A DNA stretch of 64,000 nt from an uncultured Flavobacteriaceae bacterium (lineage in GTDB: Bacteria > Bacteroidota > Bacteroidia > Flavobacteriales > Flavobacteriaceae), in the NCBI GenBank assembly GCA_913052585.1, contig CAJXEB010000003.1, positions 1-64,000 of the forward strand, in the 5' to 3' direction. Of this stretch, positions 30,301 to 39,841 are shown piece by piece. A program made the position numbers and the translations under genes. The first letter of the stretch is position 1. Each line of letters opens with the position of its first letter. A model generated the notes under the pieces. It was not told the DNA's origin and did not search any database. It saw only the letters and a program-made list of their open reading frames with translations.

Positions 30301-33300
30301 AGGATCTCCTAAAGCAAGTGCTTTCACTTGTTGTAATAACTCAAATGGTAAAAGAAGCCTGTTTTCTATAGGCCAAATATCTTCAGGTGAAGTACTTCCA
30401 AAAGAAGAAGGGTTTAACGGAATTTGAACCTCATAATAATTCTGAGATAAATCATTTCCTAATCTAACAAAAGCAACCATATCTCCATCGGATAACATTC
30501 CTTCGTTTTCAATAGATTCGGTATGAATGAACATCTCCAAATTTTTATATTGTCTCATATCTACATTAAAGTTTTTATAGACAGACCTACCATCTTCTGA
30601 ATCTAATCCACAAGTTCTTAGTGATAAAGATTGTTCATTTTGACGAATGATATTATTATTATTATTTAATTGTTCTCTAAAAACACCTGGTGGCAAAACA
30701 TAAGGTATTGGAGTTCTATTTTCATTCTCTTCAATACTAACCGTAAAGTTTTCAAATATTGTATTACTGTTTTCTGGATCTTGAGCATCTTCATCTAATG
30801 CAACTTGATATCTTCTATAATCGCCTCGAATTAAGTCTAAGGTTCCAAATCGTAATATCATATCTTGTTCGAATTCTGAAAGAAACATTCGCATAAAACG
30901 AATAGATCTAAAATCTGAAGCTCCATTTACAGCATTATCAGGCTCACTAATTGGCACTTTAAATTGGACCCATCTTACAGGTATCACTTCATTATTTTGC
31001 AGCGTAACATTTATTTCTTTAGTATCTGTTATATAATCACTATTGTTAGCATCCATTCCTGGAAAAACATCAATGTTATATTCAAAGTAGCTATCAACCG
31101 TATTCATGGTATTGTCACGGTTTATATCCTCAACATCTGGCAGTGAAGTTGAACCTCTATCAGTATTTGTGATTACTTCAGGTGAATTTCCTTGAGTTCC
31201 ATTATACTTTTTGTAACGTTCTAAAATGTTTCCTTGAGCTTGTAAAAAATACTGGTAGTTATCCCCAGCTGGATCAGCTAATCCAGCAAAATCAGGAAAT
31301 GTTGCAGCTTCTTCGGCATCACTAAAACCATCATACCCTATATCTTGATTTGTACGTTCTTCTCCCTGAGTATCATAAACATATAACAAGGATTGATTTG
31401 TTGGAACTTTACCATAAGCAGTTGGAATGGTATTAGTTGTGGTTCCATCTTCAGGCAATCCGTTTTCATATTGCTTTCTCCCATCTTTTAAAACATCTTC
31501 AGAAATATTTCCAAGATTAAAAGTAATAGTACCTCCATCACTTCCTGCAGTTTCATCGTATATAAACGGATCCATTAACCAAAACTGAATATATTCGACA
31601 TTTGATCGCTCAAAATCTGTAGTAGTTAATTGCCTAACAACACCTCCAAAATTAGATTCTGGATTTGGAAGATCATTAGTTCCATTTGCAGCAGGATTAT
31701 AGTTATACTGTCCTCTTTCTGTTGGAGAGAAGGCTAAATCTAAAGAAAAAAGAGCCTGTGTTTGTCCCTGAACAATATCTTGATTTGGGAATATCTCGTC
31801 TCTAAATATTCTTCTTGTAAAAGGTGAAGAGATATCGTCTACTGTTATTCCATCAGGCCTTTGTGAGCTATAAAAAATTGGATCTACGGTATACCAAGAT
31901 AATTTTGCTCGTTTATAATTATTTGCTAAACTTCCATTTCCTTGTTCTCCACCAAAACCTATTGGAGCACTTGATAAAAACCAAGTTAATGGTGAGCTAA
32001 TATCGAAGTTTGTTTGTGCAGCTTCAAAATCATCAACATAAGCTGTTGTCTTTCCATTTAGGTTAGATACTTTAGGAGCTCCTGGTAATAAATATGCAAA
32101 TTCACCACGCAATGAAAATACTGATTCAACATCAGTATCAATATTTGGTAGTTTATTAACTAATCGAGTTAAAAATGGTACTTCCGTTGAATAATTTGCA
32201 TTTACACCAAAAACAGAATTATTTATTGGTTCTGAACTAAACGATGATTTTTGGGTTAATGGCCTTTCATTTAAATTTAAAAAGGTAGCACCCATTTGAA
32301 ATTTTTCACTAAATAAATGTTCAACATTTACCCCTGTAAATCTTTTTGTTTGCTGTCCGAATAAAGTATTGTTTTCTGTAGAAACAGATATAGGAGTATT
32401 AGAGTTTAATAAAGATGCATCTAATATTTGTACTCTTCCTAATTGATAATTAACCGTATAATCAACTCCTTCAACTAATACTCTACCTCCAGCTGTAACT
32501 GTAACAGATCCTTGGGGGATATTAAATGCCCCTATAGGAATTCCATCTGCACCAGTAGACTTGTAAGTTCCTTTTAATTGAAATTTGTTTTTATCACTTT
32601 CTTCTTGTTCTGCTTGCGTCTTTGTTGAAGCATAAAGAGTTTTGAAAACATATTTATTTTGGTTGGCATTATATGTAATTGGGTTTTCGTAATTTTCAGA
32701 TGAATTAGTAGGTTCTTCTAATTTTTCAAATAAATAACTACCAAAAGGCTCTATGTTTGTAAATATTATTCGACCATTTTGTGTATCTACAGTAATTCCA
32801 GGAGAAAAATCAAAGAAACCATCACCTCCTTGTTGTGGATCTCCATTGAAATTTAATTGGTCTAAATTAAATACCTTAAGCAATGGCGTATTGTCAACAC
32901 CTTCAGGTAAAGCTACTGGAGGAAATTCAACACTTCCTTCAGCAGAGGTTATAAAGTTCTGAGGAGAAGGATCTGTATATAATATATTTAAATTAAAACC
33001 TTCTCGTTCAAGTTGAAAAGCTCCCAATGGATAAATATTTTTCATCATTATATCCCATATTGGCTCTTGGACATTTGTAATATTACTTTTCAATAACTTA
33101 ACAACTAAATTTTGCGATATTCCTTCTATAGGATCCTCATCACCAACACCAGGAATGCTTCCACCTGAAGCTTCAACACCGTCACTAGAAAATTCACCAA
33201 CTTGATAAACAGTACCATTTACAGTAAATTGAAATGCAACTCCTAATACTTCATCATTATTTAAACGTTGATTTAAAGAAATATAACCTAATTGTGTATC

Positions 33301-34611
33301 TAATTTATATTCGCCAAAATTTAATTTTCTTGCATTCTCAAGTGTTACATAATCCAAACCATCTCTAACTTGAATACCACTAAATCCTGATTGAACAGTT
33401 GCTATATCTCTTATTGCAGGATTTAAAATAGAAGGATCACTCCCTTCTATCCCTAGTGGATTAAAATCATTATTGCTGTTATTAGGGTATGATCTACTTG
33501 GAACATTGATAAACCCTCCAGGAGGAAATGGCAAACCTATATTATCAGGGTTAGGCTCTCCAATATCTTGAAGTGCAACAATATTTCTAACATTTTCGGT
33601 AGAATTAGTTCTATTTGTAATCCAAACTTCCGTTCTTGTTATTTGAATATTGGTATTTATAAAAGGATACTGAACTAAAACTCTATCATAATTATCTCTA
33701 AAATAATGAGATAAGAAAAAGTGTCTATTTTCATCATAATCTAAAGCAAAAATATCAAAATCTGTTATTGTAGCTCCACCTTCTGCAACCACAGTTCTTG
33801 TTTCAGATTTTTGTTCAGAAAAAACGCCTGTTATAGTTGTTTTTCCAAACTGAACCTCACCTTTTACACCAAATAAACTTTGAGCTCCTTGAATTAAAGA
33901 ACTATTTAAAGGCATACTTACATTACCAACTTCAATTTTTCTAATTATATCGTCCTCATCAGGAGTGTATTCTAATTTAATTTGATTTTGAAAATCAAAT
34001 GTTGATTGGGTATCATAATTTGCTGTAATTTGTAGTCGTGTTCCTATTTTACCTAATAAACTTAAGCTAATCCTTTGGTCAAAATCAAAAGATGAATTAC
34101 TTCTGTTTCTTGGTGAAAACGCAGGGTTATCTTGCTTAGTGTACAACAATCCTAAATCAATCTCTACGCTACCCTGTGGAATTATTTCTATTTCATTACC
34201 ACCGAAAATAGATTCAAAAAAATTTGAATTCACATAAAAAGTTGGCAATAGGTTTTTTTGTAACTCTTCAGCCCCTTCTTTTCTTCCATCAGCAGCATCA
34301 ATCTTTTCTTTGAAATAAGATTTCATTTGCTGGTTAAGAATCAAGTCTCTATATTCTTCTGGTGTTAGGATTAGCGGATATGATATTGAAAAACCTCCAA
34401 TCATCTTTGTATAAATATACATTTCAGTTATTGGATCGTATGTATACAAGTCTTGAATACTTGTTGGAGTAGGTAAATCCAAACGTCCCATAGTACTTCC
34501 AGTACTTGTTGAATCCTGAGAATAGGCTGTTGTAAAACTGCTTATTATAATACCTAAAATTAATAAATGCTTGAAAAAGCTATTTCTTAAATCGTAATTT
34601 TTTGATCCCAA
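27361..34611 (-). CDS. sprA: Cell surface protein SprA (T9SS outer-membrane translocon)
   Basis: 2416-aa outer-membrane protein: LSLLGKIGTRLQITANYDTQSTFDFQNQIKLEYTPDEDDIIRKIEVGNVSMPLNSSLIQGAQSLFGVKGEVQFGKTTITGVFSEQKSETRTV; size, context upstream of gcvH/vanZ and downstream of ruvA match flavobacterial sprA. Confidence 0.96.
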   Translation of the reverse strand: MGSKNYDLRNSFFKHLLILGIIISSFTTAYSQDSTSTGSTMGRLDLPTPTSIQDLYTYDPITEMYIYTKMIGGFSISYPLILTPEEYRDLILNQQMKSYFKEKIDAADGRKEGAEELQKNLLPTFYVNSNFFESIFGGNEIEIIPQGSVEIDLGLLYTKQDNPAFSPRNRSNSSFDFDQRISLSLLGKIGTRLQITANYDTQSTFDFQNQIKLEYTPDEDDIIRKIEVGNVSMPLNSSLIQGAQSLFGVKGEVQFGKTTITGVFSEQKSETRTVVAEGGATITDFDIFALDYDENRHFFLSHYFRDNYDRVLVQYPFINTNIQITRTEVWITNRTNSTENVRNIVALQDIGEPNPDNIGLPFPPGGFINVPSRSYPNNSNNDFNPLGIEGSDPSILNPAIRDIATVQSGFSGIQVRDGLDYVTLENARKLNFGEYKLDTQLGYISLNQRLNNDEVLGVAFQFTVNGTVYQVGEFSSDGVEASGGSIPGVGDEDPIEGISQNLVVKLLKSNITNVQEPIWDIMMKNIYPLGAFQLEREGFNLNILYTDPSPQNFITSAEGSVEFPPVALPEGVDNTPLLKVFNLDQLNFNGDPQQGGDGFFDFSPGITVDTQNGRIIFTNIEPFGSYLFEKLEEPTNSSENYENPITYNANQNKYVFKTLYASTKTQAEQEESDKNKFQLKGTYKSTGADGIPIGAFNIPQGSVTVTAGGRVLVEGVDYTVNYQLGRVQILDASLLNSNTPISVSTENNTLFGQQTKRFTGVNVEHLFSEKFQMGATFLNLNERPLTQKSSFSSEPINNSVFGVNANYSTEVPFLTRLVNKLPNIDTDVESVFSLRGEFAYLLPGAPKVSNLNGKTTAYVDDFEAAQTNFDISSPLTWFLSSAPIGFGGEQGNGSLANNYKRAKLSWYTVDPIFYSSQRPDGITVDDISSPFTRRIFRDEIFPNQDIVQGQTQALFSLDLAFSPTERGQYNYNPAANGTNDLPNPESNFGGVVRQLTTTDFERSNVEYIQFWLMDPFIYDETAGSDGGTITFNLGNISEDVLKDGRKQYENGLPEDGTTTNTIPTAYGKVPTNQSLLYVYDTQGEERTNQDIGYDGFSDAEEAATFPDFAGLADPAGDNYQYFLQAQGNILERYKKYNGTQGNSPEVITNTDRGSTSLPDVEDINRDNTMNTVDSYFEYNIDVFPGMDANNSDYITDTKEINVTLQNNEVIPVRWVQFKVPISEPDNAVNGASDFRSIRFMRMFLSEFEQDMILRFGTLDLIRGDYRRYQVALDEDAQDPENSNTIFENFTVSIEENENRTPIPYVLPPGVFREQLNNNNNIIRQNEQSLSLRTCGLDSEDGRSVYKNFNVDMRQYKNLEMFIHTESIENEGMLSDGDMVAFVRLGNDLSQNYYEVQIPLNPSSFGSTSPEDIWPIENRLLLPFELLQQVKALALGDPNNVPNQVSYYMQSELNPDFSGPENELRIGIKGNPSFGNVRTIMIGVRNSTTNEICGETWFNELRMTELDNQGGWAAVASMDVNLADFATVSASGSKSTVGFGSIEQGPNQRSLEDVEEYGLVTNFNLGQLLPQKWGVQLPFNYGRSEELITPKYDEEFQDIELQTRLDNQQDTARRNEIQEQSEDYTKRQSINFIGVRKNRVGNAKPKVYDVENFTFSYSYNQVDHRNFEIEKSIDQNVRVGGTYNYNFEPKVVEPFKKNDSIFRSKYWQLLKDFNFNYLPSNITVGSNYVRQYNEQKFRELNLPEGSIGVPTLYQRNFLFDWQYTINYNLTKSLRFNFTSTNNRTVKNYIDTFGNTDDSIGVWDGFFDVGDPNQHSQSLQLNYDIPFNKVPFLKFIRATYSYTGDFQWQKSSDLFLDIPIILEDGTTQSYNLGNSVQNAQTHRINSSLDMKTFYRYIGLTKRKKSKKVISSGENPADGSKDPKGDNGKGDKKSGKLDKKEAITGTANKSGNKRNGAGGVEFSNSLSTGEKSMNVFIDLVTMIKKIQLNYQENNGVFLPGYTQSVGFAGTFKPTAGFTFGSQAEIRDLAARNGWLTLYPEFNEQYTEVESKQLDIQANLVPIQDLKIDITASRIYSESYSENYIIENDLYRSLTPNTFGNFNISTIMIKTAFSTSDENSSQPFQDFRDNRLIIAKRLAEEHYGTANYPVDTETGYPVGFGSTSQDVLLPSFLSAYKGSNPEKESTGIFRDIPIPNWDLKYTGLMKLAWFKKYFKRFSLQHGYRSGYTINQFRTNLDYDVDNPEDVDQSGNFKSTTLLTNVNLVEQFSPLIRVDFEMKNSINILFEYRKDRALSLSFANNLLTEIQGNEIIIGAGYRVKDLRIGTNFGGKKQILKSDLNFKLDLSRRDNKTIIRYLDIANNQTTAGQTIYGAQLSIDYALSKNLTALFYYDHSFSEYAISTAFPQTTIRTGFTLRYNFGN

Positions 34612-34614
34612 TTG

Positions 34615-35196
34615 TTACAAATTTTTTAAAGCTTGTTTTATAATAGTTTCTACAGAAGCATCAGGATCCTTTTTTACAATAGTATCACATACTTTTTCTG
34701 CTTGTTTCCTAGCAAAACCTAATGTTTCTAAAGCAGATAACGCCTCATTTCTATTAGTATTGCTCGAAACCAAGGAAACCTCATCTAAGCCATAAATTTT
34801 TATTATTTTATCTTTTAAATCTAAAACAACTCGTTGAGCAGTTTTAGCACCAATTCCTTTAACTGACTGTATGGTTGCTAAATTATTTTGAGTAATTGCT
34901 TCCATTACTTGTTCTGGAGATAAGGTTGACAACATTGTCCTCGCAATACTTGCTCCAACTCCAGAAACCGATATTAACAACCTAAACACTTCGCGTTCAA
35001 CTTTACTTGAAAACCCAAATAATGTATGTGAATCTTCTCGTACTTGTAAATGTATAAAAAGTTTCACATTTTCCCCAAAAGGAAGTTGCGAAAAAGTATG
35101 TAATGAAATATTAACTGAATATCCAACACCATTACAGTCTACGACTATATTTGTTGGATTTTTTTCAACTAGTTTTCCCTGTAAATGGGTAATCAT
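34615..35196 (-). CDS. ruvA: Holliday junction branch migration protein RuvA
   Basis: MITHLQGKLVEKNPTNIVVDCNGVGYSVNIS...SVKGIGAKTAQRVVLDLKDKI. Confidence 0.97.
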   Translation of the reverse strand: MITHLQGKLVEKNPTNIVVDCNGVGYSVNISLHTFSQLPFGENVKLFIHLQVREDSHTLFGFSSKVEREVFRLLISVSGVGASIARTMLSTLSPEQVMEAITQNNLATIQSVKGIGAKTAQRVVLDLKDKIIKIYGLDEVSLVSSNTNRNEALSALETLGFARKQAEKVCDTIVKKDPDASVETIIKQALKNL

Positions 35197-35278
35197 TGGC
35201 TAATAGGTTGATGATTCAAATATAGTATAATTATTTGCATCTGCAATTTCTGCAAATACTAAAAAAAACTATCTTAAA

Positions 35279-37573
35279 TTAGCTTTTATCCCTTGCTTTT
35301 TCTAACTTTTCTTTTTGTTGAGCATCGACTACCGCAACAGCTGCAATATTCACAATTTCTTCAACACTTGCGCCTAATTGGAGAATATGTACCGCTTTTT
35401 TCATTCCAAGCATAATAGGTCCAATAGATTCAACATTCTCCATTTCTTTTAATAATTTATAATTACTATTAGCAGAATCTAGATTTGGAAAAATTAAAGC
35501 ATTCACTTTTTTACCAGCTAATTTCGAAAAGGGGAACGTTTTTTTAAGCAACTCACTGTTTAAAGCGAAATCGGTTTGTAATTCTCCATCAACTATAGTG
35601 TCTGGACTAATTCTATGTAAAAAAGAAACTGCTTCTCTTACTTTTTGTGCTTCCGGGTTTTTAGAAGATCCAAAGTTTGCATAAGAAATCATCGCAATGA
35701 CAGGCTTTATTCCAAACATTTTCATGGTATAATTTGTCATTTGTGCAATATTTGCTAATTCTTTTGCAGTTGGATTAATATTTATAGAAGTATCTGATAT
35801 AAATAAAGGCCCTCGCTTTGTAAGCATTAGATTGGTTGTCGCAATTTTATTTACCCCTTCAAATTTACCAATGGTTTCTAAAACTGGTCTAAACACTACA
35901 GGATATGCTCTTGAATATCCAGAAATCATAGCATCTGCATCCCCAACATTTACCATCATGGATGCAAAATAATTTCTTTCTCTCATTAATCTTTGAGCTG
36001 CATAAAAAGTAACTCCCTTTCGTTGTCTTTGCGACCAATAAATCTCAGCATACTCGTTTAATTTATCAGCATGATCATCACTTTTTGGATCCAAAATTTC
36101 TACATCTTCATCAAAATCAATTTCTTTCATCAACTCAATAATAATCTCCTTTCTTCCTAATAAAATTGGGACTCCAATTCCTTCCTCCAAAACAATTTGA
36201 GCAGCTTTTAAAACATCTAAATGATCCGCTTCTGCAAAAACTATTTTTTTAGGGTTTATTTTAGCTCTATTAAATAACATTCGTAATATCTTGTTGTCAT
36301 TACCCATTCTTGCATAAAGACTCTCTTCATATTTTTCCCAATTAAAAATAGGTTCCTTAGCTACACCACTTTCTACTGCAGCTTTTGCTACTGCAACTGG
36401 GATAGTGCATATTAATCTAGGGTCAAAAGGTTTTGGAATTATATAATCTTTACCGAAAATTAATTTTGTTTCACCATATGCTATATTCACTTGTTCAGGC
36501 ACAGGCTCTTTTGCTAATGCTGCTAATGCAATAACTGAAGCATTTTTCATTGCTTCATTAATTTTGGTCGCTCTAACATCTAGTGCTCCTCTAAAAATAA
36601 AAGGAAACCCTAGAACATTATTAACTTGATTAGGGTGATCACTCCTACCTGTTGCCATTATAACATCTTTTCTTGTTTTGATAGCTACATTATAATCAAT
36701 CTCAGGATCTGGATTTGCTAATGCAAAAACAATTGGGCTTACCGCCATGCTATTTAACATGTCTGGTGTTAAAATATTTGCTACGGATAACCCAACAAAA
36801 ACATCCGCATCTTTAATTGCTTCTCCTAAGGTAAAAATATCTTTATCGGTCGCAAACTCAGATTTTTCATCTGTTAAATCATCTCTATCTTTCCTAATAA
36901 CACCTTGACTATCTAGCATTATAATGTTATTTGGATTTACCCCAAACTCCTTATAAAGTCTAGTACAGGATGTGGCTGCAGCTCCAGCTCCATTGATTAC
37001 TACTGAAACTTCTCCTATATTTTTCTCTGCTATTTCAACTGCATTAATTAAAGCAGCACAGGATATAATGGCAGTGCCATGCTGGTCGTCATGCATCACA
37101 GGAATATCAAGCTCTTCTTTTAACCTACGTTCAATTTCAAATGCTTCAGGAGCTTTTATATCTTCTAAATTAATTCCCCCAAAAGTGGGAGCTATATTTT
37201 TAACTGTTTTGATAAAATCATCTATATTTTCAGCATCAACTTCTATATCAAACACATCTATATCTGCAAATATTTTAAAAAGCAACCCCTTACCTTCCAT
37301 AACAGGTTTTGAAGCTTCGGGTCCTATATTACCTAATCCTAAAACCGCAGTCCCATTTGAAATTACAGCTACTAGATTACCTTTATTAGTATATCTATAA
37401 ACGTCATCAGGATTTTTTTCAATTTCTAAACAAGGCTCTGCTACGCCTGGAGAATATGCCAACGACAAATCTCTTTGAGATGCATATTTTTTAGTAGGTA
37501 CTACTTCTATTTTACCTGGTTTTGGAAACTCATGGTAATTTAAAGCTTGTTTACGTTTGCTTTGTTTTTTCAT
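35279..37573 (-). CDS. maeB: NADP-dependent malic enzyme (malic enzyme-phosphotransacetylase fusion)
   Basis: LAYSPGVAEPCLEIEKNPDDVYRYTNKGNLVAVISNGTAVLGLGNIGP...; C-terminal PTA-like domain. Confidence 0.95.
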   Translation of the reverse strand: MKKQSKRKQALNYHEFPKPGKIEVVPTKKYASQRDLSLAYSPGVAEPCLEIEKNPDDVYRYTNKGNLVAVISNGTAVLGLGNIGPEASKPVMEGKGLLFKIFADIDVFDIEVDAENIDDFIKTVKNIAPTFGGINLEDIKAPEAFEIERRLKEELDIPVMHDDQHGTAIISCAALINAVEIAEKNIGEVSVVINGAGAAATSCTRLYKEFGVNPNNIIMLDSQGVIRKDRDDLTDEKSEFATDKDIFTLGEAIKDADVFVGLSVANILTPDMLNSMAVSPIVFALANPDPEIDYNVAIKTRKDVIMATGRSDHPNQVNNVLGFPFIFRGALDVRATKINEAMKNASVIALAALAKEPVPEQVNIAYGETKLIFGKDYIIPKPFDPRLICTIPVAVAKAAVESGVAKEPIFNWEKYEESLYARMGNDNKILRMLFNRAKINPKKIVFAEADHLDVLKAAQIVLEEGIGVPILLGRKEIIIELMKEIDFDEDVEILDPKSDDHADKLNEYAEIYWSQRQRKGVTFYAAQRLMRERNYFASMMVNVGDADAMISGYSRAYPVVFRPVLETIGKFEGVNKIATTNLMLTKRGPLFISDTSININPTAKELANIAQMTNYTMKMFGIKPVIAMISYANFGSSKNPEAQKVREAVSFLHRISPDTIVDGELQTDFALNSELLKKTFPFSKLAGKKVNALIFPNLDSANSNYKLLKEMENVESIGPIMLGMKKAVHILQLGASVEEIVNIAAVAVVDAQQKEKLEKARDKS

Positions 37574-37754
37574 GTGTGCATTATTTTAATAAATCGGTCA
37601 TTCTTCGATAAGCTCAGCAGAGACATGCTGCTTGCTATTAATCATCTAGCTAGGTATAAAAATTCCTAATATGCGCTTACTTACACTATTAATTTAAATA
37701 CTTTTTAATTAATCTACAAAGTTAATAAAGAATAAGCCTAAACTCATATCGATA

Positions 37755-38678
37755 TCAACTTTTAAGGAAGTTAATATTCCTAATGAAACCAGAATATTTT
37801 GTTCTTTTAACAGCACTCTTTTTAAATATGTTTTGAAAAACTTCTTCAGTGATTTCTTCCCAATCTTTTTTAGACATTGATAACAATTCTTGATTAGGAT
37901 TAAAAAGTGGTTCCTTATGAGTTTTACTAAAATGATTCCATGGACATACATCTTGGCAGATATCACAACCAAACATCCAATCGTTAAACTTTCCTTTCAT
38001 TTCTGAAGGAATTTCATTTTTTAATTCAATTGTAAAGTATGATATACATTTACTACCATCCACCACATAAGGTTCTGTGATTGCTTGAGTTGGGCAAGCA
38101 TCTATACAAGCTGTACAACTTCCACAATGATCAGTTACTGCATAATCATAATCCAGCTCTAAGTCTATTATTAATTCAGCAATAAAATAGAATGAACCAT
38201 TAGATTTTGTAATAAGATTGCTATGCTTTCCTACCCATCCTAAACCACTTTTTGCGGCCCAAGCCTTATCTAATACTGGAGCTGAATCTGTAAAAGCTCT
38301 ACCATGAACTTCCCCAATTTCATCTTGAATAAAACTCAATAATTGTTTTAACTTATCTTTTATTATAAAATGATAGTCTTCTCCATATGCATATTTGGAA
38401 ATTTTATAAGTATTATTAGTTTGAGTTTTTTCTGGATAATAATTTAATAATAATGAAACTACACTTTTTGAATCTGGAACTAATAAAGTTGGGTCCAATC
38501 TTTTATCGAAATGGTTACTCATATAACTCATTTCGCCGTGCATATTTTTGTGCAACCATTTTTCTAAACGAGGAGCTTCATCTTCCAAGAACTCAGCTTT
38601 ACTTATCCCACAAGATAGAAACCCAAGACGTTTTGCTTCGGTTTTAATAAGATGCGTATGATGTGATTTAGAATTCAA
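37755..38678 (-). CDS. queG: Epoxyqueuosine reductase QueG
   Basis: [16 protein letters not shown]...[10 protein letters not shown]...[12 protein letters not shown]. Confidence 0.96.
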   Translation of the reverse strand: MNSKSHHTHLIKTEAKRLGFLSCGISKAEFLEDEAPRLEKWLHKNMHGEMSYMSNHFDKRLDPTLLVPDSKSVVSLLLNYYPEKTQTNNTYKISKYAYGEDYHFIIKDKLKQLLSFIQDEIGEVHGRAFTDSAPVLDKAWAAKSGLGWVGKHSNLITKSNGSFYFIAELIIDLELDYDYAVTDHCGSCTACIDACPTQAITEPYVVDGSKCISYFTIELKNEIPSEMKGKFNDWMFGCDICQDVCPWNHFSKTHKEPLFNPNQELLSMSKKDWEEITEEVFQNIFKKSAVKRTKYSGFIRNINFLKS

Positions 38679-38717
38679 GCTAATGACATAAATTATATCA
38701 CAATTTCGTTAATAGCA

Positions 38718-39740
38718 TTAAAACAATCCTCCTTGTTTTGGACTTTTAAGTTTTCCCAAATGTTTATAGGCAGCTTCTGTAACTTCCCTTCCTCTTGGAG
38801 TTCTCATAATAAAACCTTGTTGGATTAAAAAAGGTTCATATACTTCTTCTATGGTTTCGGAACTTTCTGATACTGCAGTAGCCAATGTGGTTATCCCTAC
38901 TGGACCTCCTTTAAATTTCTCAATAATAGTTAATAAAATTCTATTATCCATTTCATCTAATCCAAAGGCATCGACATTCAATGCTTCAAGAGCATATTTT
39001 GCAATTTTTATATCTATGTTTCCATCTCCTTTTATTTGAGCAAAATCTCTAACTCTTCGCAATAATGCATTTGCAATACGAGGAGTACCTCTACTCCTAC
39101 CTGCAATTTCAATGGCCGCTTCCATACTAATAGAAACACATAAAATCATAGCACTTCGCTCAACGATAGTGGTCAATAATTCTGTTGTGTAATATTGTAG
39201 CCTTGAAGCGATTCCAAATCTTGCACGCATTGGAGCTGTTAATAGTCCAGAACGAGTTGTAGCTCCTACAAGTGTAAATGGATTTAAATTTATTTGAACA
39301 GATCGAGCATTGGGACCAGACTCAATCATGATATCAATTTTATAGTCTTCCATTGCAGAATATAAGTATTCCTCTACAATGGGACTTAGTCTATGTATTT
39401 CATCTATAAATAAAACATCTCGCTCATCAAGATTGGTAAGTAAGCCAGCTAAATCTCCAGGTTTATCTAATACAGGACCCGAGGTAACTTTAATACCAAC
39501 TTCCAATTCGTTAGCAAGTATATAAGCCAAAGTTGTTTTTCCAAGTCCCGGAGGTCCGTGAAATAGGGTATGATCTAATGCTTCTTCTCTTAAATTTGCA
39601 GCTTGAACAAATATTTTTAAATTCTCAAGTACTTGATCTTGTCCAGAAAAATCTTCAAAAGACAAGGGGCGGAGTTTTTTTTCTACTTCAACTTCTTCAG
39701 GAGTAAAGTTTTCGTCTGAAGGGTCTAAATGTTCATTCAT
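38718..39740 (-). CDS. ruvB: Holliday junction branch migration helicase RuvB
   Basis: [22 protein letters not shown]...[21 protein letters not shown]...[35 protein letters not shown] start preferred to the ORF extension. Confidence 0.97.
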   Translation of the reverse strand: MNEHLDPSDENFTPEEVEVEKKLRPLSFEDFSGQDQVLENLKIFVQAANLREEALDHTLFHGPPGLGKTTLAYILANELEVGIKVTSGPVLDKPGDLAGLLTNLDERDVLFIDEIHRLSPIVEEYLYSAMEDYKIDIMIESGPNARSVQINLNPFTLVGATTRSGLLTAPMRARFGIASRLQYYTTELLTTIVERSAMILCVSISMEAAIEIAGRSRGTPRIANALLRRVRDFAQIKGDGNIDIKIAKYALEALNVDAFGLDEMDNRILLTIIEKFKGGPVGITTLATAVSESSETIEEVYEPFLIQQGFIMRTPRGREVTEAAYKHLGKLKSPKQGGLF

Positions 39741-39787
39741 AAAAACAAATATACAAATCGTTAAGCTACCTTTAATTGAATACATAC

Positions 39788-39823
39788 AAAAAAAAGCCTT
39801 TCGAAATTCGAAAGGCTTTTTTA
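39788..39823. terminator. Terminator of the act/cox operon
   Basis: aaaaaaaagcctttcgaaattcgaaaggctttttta. Confidence 0.88.
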
Positions 39824-39841
39824 TACTATTAAGAATTTACG

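Noticed and set aside
36972-37400. 142-aa plus-strand ORF opposite maeB
   Set aside because: Antisense shadow of a highly conserved CDS; low-complexity Ser/Ile-rich translation without domain features.
37709-37972. 87-aa minus ORF overlapping queG 3' end
   Set aside because: Out-of-frame with queG, no family signature.
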